The notes under the pieces were generated by a model, which had not been told where the DNA came from, did no database searches, and was given only the letters and a program-made list of their open reading frames with translations. The position numbers and the translations under genes are program-made. From Chalciporus piperatus (lineage: Eukaryota > Basidiomycota > Agaricomycetes > Boletales > Boletaceae): 18,512 bases of DNA. The stretch covers positions 1 to 18,512 of the forward strand of contig JBBPTG010000378.1 of assembly GCA_038093975.1 (NCBI GenBank), read 5' to 3'. Of the stretch, positions 1-8,997 are shown piece by piece. The number at the start of each line of letters is the position of its first letter. Position 1 is the stretch's first letter.

Positions 1-1
1 C

Positions 2-906
2 ACCGACCTCGTCAGAGCCGGTCAATACCTTCCTCTCATTCTCTTCACAGACGAAACCACCAGACGTCTTCATCGCGAAGGTCACACTCTCAAGAAAGTT
101 AAATCCTCCATCGCTGGTAGCACTTATTATCTTCTCGATTTCTCCACCTTCCCTTCCGAGGATTCTCTCGACGCTATCACTTGGCACGAGGCCTGGAAGC
201 GCTATCTCAAATGGCTCAAAGACGTCGCTGAGGAAGCCGTCCACGACCGTTTCCTGTGGCACTACACCACACTCTCCTCGGACGAAGCTCTTCGTACCAA
301 CTTCAAAGCTATTCTCACTTTCGACCAAAACATCCGCTCTCGCTATGCGGCTCAACCCTTCGCTCATGACGTATTCGCATGGCAACTGCAATTGCAGGTT
401 CGCTCCTTTCACTTTCACCTATCATCTCTCTCATTCACATCTCTCACTCCTCACAGGCGGCCAAGACCACGGTCACCAATGACTATCTCATTCGCATGTC
501 CACTCGTGACGATCACTCAAACTCTCTCACTTCTCGCCGCTACGAACCTTACGATCGTAAGACCCAAGGCAAACGTCGCGAGTCTCAGGACCCGCCGTCC
601 TTTCGAGACAACGGCGGCTCTCACACCCCTTCCAAGTCCAAGTCGGACCCTACCTGTATCATCTGTCAACGCTCCGGACATCGTTTCTCGGATTGCAAGG
701 AGGAGACGACAGCGAAAGGCAAACCGACTTTTGCCAAGTCCGTTGACGGACAGCTCCTCCGTCGCTCCAACTCCTCACCTCTCTGCATCACCTTCAACCT
801 CAACAATTCTCGTAAAGTCTGTAAGCAAAGTCACGCCAACTCTCATCACGCATGCTCTTTCTGCGGCGACTCCCTTCACGGAGCTCTCTCCCGCCTCTGT
901 CTCTAA
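2..906 (+). CDS. Gag-like protein of the retroelement, 5' partial, two exons
   Basis: Exon 1 (2-397, frame 2) begins inside the gene and encodes a helical region rich in Trp, Lys and Arg. A 59-bp intron (398-456) starts after CAG with gttcgc, has a long CT-rich tract and ends in cacag. Exon 2 (457-906, frame 1) encodes a polar Ser/Arg/Lys-rich linker and then a retroviral-type zinc knuckle, CIICQRSGHRFSDC (C-X2-C-X4-H-X4-C). A second cysteine cluster, CSFCGDSLHGALSRLC, lies at the very C-terminus and the stop follows at 904-906. The knuckle would bind the element's RNA in a cytoplasmic particle. Frame 2 stays open from position 2 through 1324 if the intron is retained, so the unspliced RNA can be read straight into the Pol frame. 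Which product is made cannot be told from sequence. Confidence 0.62.
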
Positions 907-2903
907 CCACGCATACATTCCTTCATGCATCGCATCTCCACTGTATTCCTTTGCACCATGGTTCACACCCGTTTCATCTCCAGTTCAGTCCGTTCCTCAC
1001 GTGTATTTTGACAATCTTACCATCACCGTCTCTCCATACGATCACGATATGGATTACTCTCGTATAATTACTCCTTATTCAGCAGACGCCTTTCACTCCT
1101 TTTTACTTACTGCCAACGCTTTGCACGAGTTTCCCGAGTTGGCCTTTAAACTTCGTCACGGTTTCACGTTAGGAAAATTCAAACCTCTCTCCCGCACTTA
1201 TGCTCCGGATAACCTACCAGGAGCTTATCAATATCAATCAGTGATTGCCGAGTATATCCAGGGCGAACTCGATGTCCATCGCTTCTCAGGGCCTTATTCA
1301 AAAGATCAACTCGAAATCAAATAGGTCCCTTCCGCTCCTCTCCCTTACAAGTCGCTATCAAAAAAGGGATAGACGGCGCTCCAGACAAATTCCGCGTCTG
1401 CCGCCATCTTTCCTATCAAGGAGCCATGGGTTACTCCGTCAATGACGAGATCGACGCAAAAGAGTATCCCACAGAATGGGGTACGGCTGATGAATTTGCC
1501 GAGATTGTACGTTACTTTCCTTTCATTTCACATCCGTATCAAGCGAATGCCTTCGCGTCATTGGAGCGAGAATCACACTCTCCTCCCTTGCATGCTTGAA
1601 GGCACGCCTGCTTCGATGTGGAACTCATAATTCACCCTGAATCATCCCATGCTCCTCTCAGATTCGCCACGCCCCACCAGGCGCTCAAGCAGCTTCCCTC
1701 GATATCGAAGCGGCCTATCGTACAGTGCCGTGTACCCCTGATCATAAGCGATATACCGTCATCTTTTTCGACGGACACTTCTATCTTGATCACAACGTTC
1801 CCTTCGGCATCGCCTCAGCCGCCGGCCTCCAAGGAGAAGTTGCAGACGCTATCCTGCGCATCTGGAAATCCCTCGGCGTAAGCCCAGTCAAAAAATGGGT
1901 AGATGACATATCTCCCTTTTGTTTTCCCTCACTCGACGGTCAATTTCTCGGCATCTCGCAAGGCGTAACATACCGCTACGACTACGATCTCACACGAGCC
2001 AAAGAACTCATTTCTCCTCTCGGCGTGCCTTGGCACCGAGAGAAAGGTCAACCCTTTGCCGACATCGTCGAGTATCTCGGCTTCTCGTGGGACATCCCCC
2101 ACCGACTAGTCACCCTCACATCTACCAAGCGTCGCAAATACGTCGTTCGCCTATCGCTCTTCCTTGCCACTTTTGAGCATCAACGAGTTCCCAAAAACGA
2201 GGGTGAAAGCGTCGCAGGTTACCTCAATCACTGCACCTTCGTCTTCCCAATGGGTCAATCTTATCTAGCCAGCATATACACCTGGCTCTCCACCTTCCCC
2301 AATGAGCACTCATATAGATACATGACTCGCTCATTAATTTCGGATCTCAAATGGTGGCTCCGCACGCTCCAAAACGATCACACCCCGCGCTCGCTTAAAC
2401 CGAAACCGATTACCCGAGACTATGACATCTGGGTAGATGCGTCATCAGGTTATGGCATTGGGCTATTATGGGACAATGAATGGTTCTCCTGGAGAACGAA
2501 AGAAGATTGGCGCGGAGCCTCAGGGGAAGGACGAGATATCGGATGGCTCGAAGCCGTTGCGATTGAACTCGCCATTTACCTTCTCGCTCTCAGAGGAATT
2601 CACGATGCAGACGTACTCATCAGAAGCGATAATGAAGGCGCAATCCAGGCTTTCAAAAAAGGACGTAGCCGTAATCACATGGTCAACGCATGTATCAGAC
2701 GCTCTGAGGCGACTCTCATCAAACACGACCTCTCGGTCACCCTCATTTACATCTCATCCGAAAGCAACCGCGCAGACCCCATCTCTCGTGGAATCTTTCC
2801 AGACCATTCCCTACGTCTCAAAAACCCTCCTTCTTTCCCGGACGACATCGCTCGCTGGTTCCTCCCATGTCAAACAATCCTTCAAACGCCTATGACGAAC
2901 TAA
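907..2903 (+). pseudogene. Reverse transcriptase-RNase H (Pol) of the retroelement, frame-broken
   Basis: Frame 2 (to 1324) encodes the N-terminal Pol region ending in RFSGPYSKDQLEIK, then stops at TAG 1322-1324. Homologous reading continues in frame 1 (1321-1506: GPFRSSPLQVAIKKG and VCRHLSYQGAMGYSVNDEI). A probable intron (1507-1661, 155 bp, gtacgt...ctcag) then leads into frame 3 (1662-2903). There, palm motif A (DIEAAYR, 1701), motif B (VPFGIASAAGLQGE) and motif C (WVDD, 1896-1907) are intact. RNase H follows with D (2436), E (2550), D (2628) and D (2775). The protein would copy element RNA into DNA and degrade the RNA template. The break at 1319-1324 fits loss of one base in a short A run, but a programmed -1 shift is not excluded. 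No Pol start codon is evident, so expression may depend on Gag read-through or frameshifting. Confidence 0.75.
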
Positions 2904-4247
2904 TGGCGGGCATCGACGTTCATGCCGCAGCAGCAGACTTTTGGGCCAACGTAGCCAAACATCCCGACGCTACTCGTTCAGCTGTCTCTGCTTCACTACA
3001 AATCTCCCATCCGCGCATTCCAAGAAACCCCAGAAATTCTTCACATATCTCCTCCTCTCGTCACAGACCACTCGTTCTCGCTAGCGATCGCTTACTCCTC
3101 TGGACCACTCCTGCTGGTCAGGGATGGCAGAAGGACCTTGAGGCGAGATTCCCTGACTCCGTAGTCTTCAAACTATTCCAGGTCCTTTCTCTACCATCGA
3201 GACCTAGGTAATCATCATCTCACAATCTCACAGGTCATGGTCCGTTCCTTAGACCAAGACACACGTAGCAACTACGGCGCCGGTCTCCTTCGCTTCACTC
3301 AATTCTGCGACCATATTAAAATCTCAGAAGAGGAACGAATGCCAGCCTCACAGGAGCTCATCTCAGCCTTCTCCGCCGCTCATGCAGGCTCTATTTCTGA
3401 CAAGACACTCAACAATTGGCTCGCCGGCCTCCATTTTTGGCACCTCGTCAACGGCTCTACCTGGAACGGCGCGGACATGCTTCGCTCGGTCCGCAGGGGC
3501 CTTGCAAAGATGGTTCCCCCGTCTTCACGACGAGCGAAACGCCCTCCCGTCACCATCGAAGTCCTCACCTTACTCACAGAATTCCTCGACCCTTCCAAAC
3601 CTCTAGATGCAGCAGTCTCCGCTGTTGCCCGAGTCGCCTTCTGGTCATGCTGCAGACTAGGAGAACTGCTTCCACGCTCCTCATCGGACTTTCGTCCAGA
3701 CAAACACGTTTCTCGCTCCATTCTGCCGCTCACCATCAACTCTCTCCCCGACTCCACTGACTTCACTACTTTTCACATACCATGGTCAAAAACTACCCAA
3801 GAACGGGGCGCCGACATTTCAGTCACCGCACGTCCTCACTGCACCGACCCCCTCGATGCGCTTCGCACCCATCAGATCATCAACGCCAATATTCCCGATC
3901 ATGCCCCCCTTTTCTCCTACAAAACGGACTCTGGGTGGCTTCCACTCACGAAACCAATCTTCTCTGACCGTTGCAATCAGATATGGTCTCAACATGGTTT
4001 CCCCAACATGCCAGGCCACGCTTTCCGTATTGGCGGAACCACGGAATTACTCTTACAAGGCGTAAACCCAGACATCATCGCAGTCCAGGGTAGATGGTCA
4101 TCACGCGCCTTTCTAGACTACTGGCGTCGAGTCGAAACTGTCCTCCCTCTTTTTATCTCATCTTCAGTCGATACCGCTCGTTTACGTGACATTGATACAG
4201 TCATCTCCGATTATACTCGCCGACACGGTCTTGGTCACACTCACTGA
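2867..4247 (+). CDS. Tyrosine recombinase (YR integrase) of the retroelement, two exons
   Basis: The ATG at 2867 overlaps the end of the RNase H frame by 37 bp, a compact arrangement common in YR retroelements. Exons 2867-3181 and 3234-4247 are joined across a 52-bp intron (gtcctt...cacag), giving 442 residues with no stop. The C-terminal domain carries the full tyrosine-recombinase set: Arg246 (CCRLGELL), Lys291 (PWSKTT), His367-x-x-Arg370 (HAFRIGG), Trp393 (GRWSS) in the His/Trp position, and nucleophile Tyr401 (LDYWRR). The enzyme would integrate the circular cDNA by cleavage and rejoining through a phosphotyrosine intermediate. The N-terminal half contains a helical core-binding-like domain. 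Unlike pol this frame looks undamaged. The internal ATG at 3237 would give a 336-residue form if exon 1 were not used. Confidence 0.85.
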
Positions 4248-4322
4248 TATCCCTTCTCACATACACTTTGCTCAGCTCATTAATAATCATAACACTCTTG
4301 TCATCTCACCAGGCGTGTTTTT

Positions 4323-4385
4323 ACGCAGCTCCGGTGTGTGTCTAGGTCGCAGGCCGTAGGCCGGGCCCTAGATTGTAAGCTGCGC
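4323..4385. repeat. Nested inverted repeat (long hairpin)
   Basis: The outer arms ACGCAGCT (4323-4330) and AGCTGCGC (4378-4385) pair. Inside them TCTAGG (4341-4346) pairs with CCTAGA (about 4367-4372), and GGCC-gta-GGCC forms the tip. Together they can fold into one branched or interrupted stem about 76 bp downstream of the recombinase stop. It may be a 3'-end RNA structure or part of a terminal repeat of the element. Confidence 0.5.
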
Positions 4386-4553
4386 TTTGACATGGTCTCT
4401 TCGTGCCCGTCCCCTCTTTCGTTTCGTCCTTGTCTCGGATTCTGCGGCACGAACCGATCCTCCTAGCGCTCAGAAGGTCTCGTCCTCCCCCGCGGCTTTG
4501 ACTCCTGTCTTCGTCCGGAGTCTGTCGCTCTCAGGTCACGTGACCGCGCCCTC

Positions 4554-4569
4554 GCGGGCGAAAGCCCGC
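4554..4569. repeat. GC hairpin with GAAA (GNRA) tetraloop
   Basis: GCGGGC (4554-4559), loop GAAA (4560-4563) and GCCCGC (4564-4569) form a perfect 6-bp G/C stem closed by a GNRA tetraloop, one of the most stable RNA hairpins. It lies 9 bp after the perfect palindrome GGTCACGTGACC (4534-4545). Confidence 0.6.
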
Positions 4570-5202
4570 CGGACCGACCTTCCCACACACCCACAAGATC
4601 TAGTATGAAGATCTTCGTGAACTCATAGCATTGCGCCTGAATCTCGCCTTCCATTCTCACGGAAACCTGTATCGTACTTAGTCTCAACATTCGTTCTCAC
4701 AGAACCTAGTATTGTAGTGAACTACGCACAATACCATTTCCCTTCTCTTTCTTCCTCTCGTCTGAACGCCACACACGAAGGCCCAAAACTTCGAAGTCCA
4801 TTGTGTTGTGCAGTGCCCTATCCCGATAGGTACACGGTCAACCTGCTGTGTCTGTGTCGGCCACCGCGTTAATCCTCAGAGGGTTCTGATTCGTATGACT
4901 CAGAAGCCATCATGAATTTTAGGTCCGACGATTTGCACCTTGGATCGATACGTAGTACGTACCGATCGACGACAGAGGATTTTGTTGCATTTTCCTGACT
5001 GAAACGTCACATAAGGATCCTCAGGAAACCCGGATCTGGATGTCATTCCATTGATCCAATCCCCTTGTCAAATGTGCGTATATAGCCTAAGTAGAGTTGT
5101 TTCATTGGGTTGACCACGCGTTATTGTTACATGGTTTCCCGGGCCCACGACCGTTCGGGAGAAAAAGTAAGCACGCAGAGTCCCCTGGAGCGAAATTATC
5201 AT

Positions 5203-5215
5203 CCCCCCCCCCCCC
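5203..5215. repeat. Poly-C tract, 13 bases
   Basis: Thirteen consecutive C residues follow ATTATCAT and precede GCGTC. Such runs are prone to replication slippage and to sequencing or assembly length error, so the true length in the organism may differ. Confidence 0.9.
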
Positions 5216-6598
5216 GCGTCTCTCCGATTCAGAAATCCACAAAAACAACGAGATTATTCTATTGGGAACCCCTTAGATAATAAGCAGGCTTGAGGTAAAT
5301 ATTGAAAATCTGGTAAGACATTTCAGGCGCTGTCAAAAGGTTACTTTGCATTCGACACCAATCTGTCAAGTTAACTCGCGGGGTTTCAAAGTCGGTCTCA
5401 TGACTCTCATCGATTCATTCCTCAATCAAGGATTCAGGACGTATCCATGGTACATGATCATTGTTCGAATCCTACATATAGATACCTGCTTGTCGGCAGC
5501 CTCTACAGCTTTCGATAAAACCTGAGGACGTTGTCCCCTTTCTCGCATCATCGGACCAATGCTGAACCATAACATTCTGGTCGCCATTTGCACAGCGCGA
5601 AGTCGCGGCGCCGGGCTCGCTACGGTTTCTGAGCTATCCGATCAGAACTAACCTCGAGCAATCCGCGAATCACCGGTTATCCTTGTATACACCCCCCTGC
5701 GCACTGGAGCTTCCGATATCGGCCACTCTTCAACCGGTACCTGACCTCGACAACTGACGATGCGGCCAGTGAGTTATATCCACCATTCCGGTGCCAACTT
5801 CCCCATTCCAGAAAGTGCCAGTGGTTCATAGGTTGCCGTGGTCCGGATGGATTGGAAGGTGTGTGTCGAAAACCGGTGGAATCTTCCGTGTGAGGAACAA
5901 GCCACTAACCTGTGAAATCCTGCAGCTGGTAAGCCCATCTTTGACCTATCTCGTATTAATATCATTTCACCATCCGCGTGTCACGAGGTTTAGTTTTTAG
6001 CACAGTTATTAATAACTGAGTTAATCAACGGTCCGACGGATGTATCCCTCCACCACCCCGGGATGGAGTCCACAATATCGTAACGTTGCGAAGAAAATTT
6101 CTCGTAACACAAGCTCAGTCTATCCTCGCCCCAGTGTCAGTCAGGGTGTTTCACCATACTCTCCTTCGATACCCAGACATGCGTCCCGCAGGACCCAGTG
6201 AACCGCTGCGGCGCCTGTGGCAGTGTGCGAACGGCAAGGTCTTATTTGGCCAAGGGGGAAGTGGAAGAATTTGTCTTTGTAGATCCATGGGATCCGATAT
6301 GAATCACTTCCAAAAATCTCTCGTAGCTGTAATGATGATACGCTCAGCGTACTCAGGCTGTAGAGACACGCTAAGTAGGTCCCTCGCATTGCGAGCATGC
6401 CTTGGGGTAAGGGAAGTATGTGCTCGGTGATTTGCGCAAGGGGCCGGCAATTTTTGTTGTTCCTGTTCCCGAATGGCGTGCGGTCAAGCACGATGGCAGC
6501 ACCTGTCAAAAACACGTACATCTTCCGAACAAGGGTGTAACTAAGTCGTCGGCTAGTCATTCAATCCCGGGGCTTTCCTGACGTTCTGTCATCAAGCT

Positions 6599-6619
6599 GT
6601 GTGTGTGTGGGTGTGTGTG
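6599..6619. repeat. GT dinucleotide microsatellite
   Basis: An alternating TG tract broken once by GGG. It is short, in non-coding DNA, and probably length-variable between strains. Confidence 0.8.
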
Positions 6620-6913
6620 ATCCGCCTCATGATGTTGCCAAGGGAAACTTAGTAGATCGCAATCACAACTCGGAGTGACTTGAGGGTTGTGTTGGTTGCC
6701 AATAGGCAATATGCTGCACCGCAATGAAGTATCACAATGAGCACAATTTCCACAAGCAGGACAGTGGCGACCAGCGAACACAGTCCACTATCCAACTAGT
6801 AGGGGGCAAGTAACCACTCTGACAGTCTCACTACACATTGGGCCAGATATACCATACGATGACTTGAACCACAACGTACATCTCTAGTACATTGGCAGGA
6901 CATAAGCAGACCC

Positions 6914-8295
6914 TCAGGAAACTATGTGTGGGCCAGCTACTGCGGGAACGCCTTGTATCATGAACTTAACCCGTCGCATCCAATGAGAGATACTCTGCAG
7001 GACACCCTCGAGGAAGCGCTCTTCCTTGTCAACAAGACGCGAACGCAACTTCCAGTTCCCGAGGCCAGCTCGAAGCAGTTGGAATCGATCCACAACCTCT
7101 TGCATCGTGGGACGTTTCGATGGGTCTGCCAACACCATATCAGTTATTAGAGGTCGCATAAATTCCAATCCATGCTTGATCTGAACGAGGCGCTTAGCGT
7201 CATCACGTTCGGCTTCCTTGATTATGCTCACCTCAAGAAAATTATTCTTGATCATATTGCCAATATAGAACACATCCGTAGCGAAGGGGTCGCGAGGCTC
7301 GTTGGAGTTCTGGAACTCTGGAACTCCCTTATCCCCTCCCAAAATGGGAATTTCCCTGGGTTCTACAACAGAAGGATCATACCGACGTGATAGCCCGAAA
7401 TCGATCAAGAAGTACTTCGGACGTCCCTGTGTCCGAGTTTTGAAACGTGCACGGCCTGAGCAGTCACGTTTCATGGCTGGGTTGACAGGGTGGGGTACAT
7501 CGACACAAAGGCTCGTGGGATCTACCATGATGTTGAATAATGTACAGTCCCTGCCGACCAGAGCAAACGAATGAAAAAAGGAGGCAAGCCACGACAGTAC
7601 GTCACGTACCGGTGGGCAACACGATGTTTGTGCATGAATAGAAGGCCCTATTGAGATTTAGTCACTGACAACCGCAATCAAAGTCAACTTACTTCAAATA
7701 GCTGGCGAAAACATTCCACAGCCTCCCCAATGGTATCAAACGGTGGACGCGTATAGTCTAACAACAATGGCATAACGATCATATCGGTTCCCTCTTCCTC
7801 GGGAACTTGGAGAACGTCATAGATAGGAACGCAATAGTTATCCTTTACACCAACCAATGGTTCGGAGGAGAAGAATTGGGCGATCTCGACCTCAAAAGGG
7901 TGAACGGATTTCTTGACCCGCTTGAGCACAACGTGGGCCCCGTCCGAAAGACGTGTGGCGTCAAGTAGTCTGGCTGCAAACTGTGATTTCGGTGGATCAG
8001 AGTTAACAGCCCAGAGTGACGAGGAACATACCCTGGCCGGGTGGCCATCCTCGGAGGAATATCGACTTTTGTCAGTTCCAAGCCATGGGGGAGTCCAGCC
8101 TGGTGAGTAGCGCGACCGGAGGAGATATCCGCGACCCTTGAGCCATTCATAATGTTGGCACCACCACAACTCGGTCTTGAAAAGGTCGGTATGGGGCGCA
8201 GGAGTCTCGACTGACCGTTGGGACCCAGGCTGAGTGCTCTGCTGTCTAACGTCTTCGTTCTCGTTTGAATCCCCAGCCATGGTTGGCAATGGCAT
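6914..8295 (-). CDS. Kinase-like protein of an expanded agaricomycete family, five exons
   Basis: Exons 8295-8032, 7980-7693, 7647-7610, 7550-7232 and 7174-6914 join in phase into 389 residues; the second Met at 8280 is an equally possible start. The N-terminal part has WWCQHYEWLKGRGYLLRSRY, a block I associate with this mushroom family. Lys108 (VVLKRVK) fits the ATP-anchoring lysine. HRDC at 196-199 (split by intron 3) and Asn203 form the catalytic loop, DFG lies at 247-249, and GGDKGVPEF sits where the activation segment ends. A clear glycine-rich loop is not visible. All core residues for phosphotransfer are present, so activity is plausible; substrates are unknown. Introns of 51 bp (7981-8031) and 57 bp (7175-7231) are multiples of three and lack stops, so retention would leave the frame open. 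A diverged paralogue faces it head to head. Confidence 0.8.
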
Positions 8296-8642
8296 GTTGA
8301 CAGAACATCATCTGTGGTAAACATACCTAAACCCGCCATTACCGTATTACTATTAGCTCCGAGTCCAGGGTCCACCCGGGCTGATAGACCCATCCTCGTC
8401 CTTCAGCGCTTCAGCGCTCCTTCGACTCCTGGATGCACTGTATAGATTCTGGGGAAGTAAATTAAACATTAAATGAGCCGCGTACTAGATCCGTGGCAGA
8501 TAGTATTTCCCATTCTCATCAAGTGTCAGATTTTGACCCCAAAAACCTATGGGCAACTCACATTTTATTTTCAGCAATAAGTACCGTTGTGCCAATGACT
8601 TCCCTCATCGCCCCCTTGACTGACATGGTATGCTCGGACTAG

Positions 8643-8914
8643 CACAGCTCTACGACTTGAGTACGGTAAGCTTACCAGTGGCATAAACTCCAATAGACAT
8701 TACAGCCGCTGTCGGTACGTGTGCAGGCCAGAGCCATGCGGCCGCGTTTCTTCAAAGTGAAAGCGCGGGGTCACATTGTCAATTAATCGGTCTAACTATT
8801 CCCAATCGCAGAAACCGCCAACGCATCCATGAACTCAACGCCGCCCGTATGAAATTGGAAGAACAATCACCTGCGACTCAGGGTCTGAGCCTGAGCGACG
8901 ATTTGGGGTTTTAG
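8643..8914 (+). pseudogene. Possible 3'-terminal exons of an unrecognised gene
   Basis: Three segments can be joined with consistent phase: 8643-8665, 8706-8769 and 8812-8914, separated by introns of 40 and 42 bp (gtaagc...tacag; gtcaca...cgcag, the latter with a TCTAAC branch-like site). The product would read TALRLEYAAVGTCAG, then AAFLQSESAGNRQRIHEL, then NAARMKLEEQSPATQG and LSLSDDLGF, ending at TAG 8912-8914. The Arg/Lys/Glu pattern looks like a helix. An acceptor-like site (ttttattttcag, to 8574) lies further upstream, but no confident 5' part exists before the promoter of the minus-strand kinase gene. It may be a truncated remnant or a chance arrangement. I do not recognise the family. 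Confidence 0.35.
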
Positions 8915-8957
8915 TACTCGCGCTTGCTCAACTTAACTCCCTTTAACTCCACCTCTC

Positions 8958-8965
8958 TATATTTA
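8958..8965 (+). promoter_or_regulatory. TATA-like box of the plus-strand kinase copy
   Basis: TATATTTA lies about 33 bp upstream of the ATG at 8998. This is close for a fungal TATA element followed by a leader, so the call rests only on sequence and position. Confidence 0.25.
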
Positions 8966-8997
8966 GGTGTGTTTACTTCAACACGACCAACCAGAGC

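Larger units (their letters stand above)
1..4247 (+). mobile_element. Ngaro-like tyrosine-recombinase retrotransposon (5' end outside window)
   Basis: In order on the plus strand the sequence encodes a Gag-like protein with a CCHC knuckle, a reverse transcriptase with a WVDD catalytic box, an RNase H with its four acidic residues, and a tyrosine recombinase. This order, and the absence of a methyltransferase region between RNase H and the recombinase, fits Ngaro elements of the DIRS order better than DIRS1 itself. Elements of this type use a recombinase instead of a DDE integrase and do not make a target-site duplication. The 5' terminal repeat and Gag start are beyond the window. The 3' end is not resolved, because I found no long split direct repeat downstream. 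One frame break near 1320 suggests this copy may not make an intact Pol. Confidence 0.82.
4248..4610 (+). other. Structured 3' non-coding region after the recombinase gene
   Basis: This stretch carries no gene but an unusual density of self-complementary sequence: a nested hairpin at 4323-4385, a 12-bp palindrome GGTCACGTGACC at 4534-4545, a GC-rich stem with a GAAA loop at 4554-4569, and an AGATCT pair around 4595-4612. YR retroelements are known to end in split direct repeats (B1-A2-B2) that guide circle formation. I could not identify such direct repeats by eye, so assignment of this region to the element terminus is inference from position. Confidence 0.45.
4611..6913. other. About 2.3 kb without a supportable gene
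   Basis: Open frames here (for example 5774-5965 minus, 6086-6430 plus and 6141-6560 minus) overlap one another on opposite strands and show no domain motif, repeated composition or coherent splicing. Notable pieces are a palindrome ACTTCGAAGT near 4787, a near-palindrome around 4943-4966, a run of 13 C at 5203-5215, and a GT-rich microsatellite at about 6599-6619. I see no tRNA or rRNA. The region may be decayed transposon or intergenic DNA. Confidence 0.5.

Noticed and set aside
4943..4966. Near-palindrome around TACGTAGTACGTA
   Set aside because: Pairing is imperfect and short, with no neighbouring feature to give it meaning.
6141..6560. 139-codon minus-strand frame
   Set aside because: It overlaps a plus-strand frame of similar length, has no recognisable motif or composition of a real protein, and no splicing partner was found.
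7845..8393. 182-codon minus-strand frame
   Set aside because: It is the shadow of kinase exons 1 and 2 in another frame; the kinase frame carries the family motifs.
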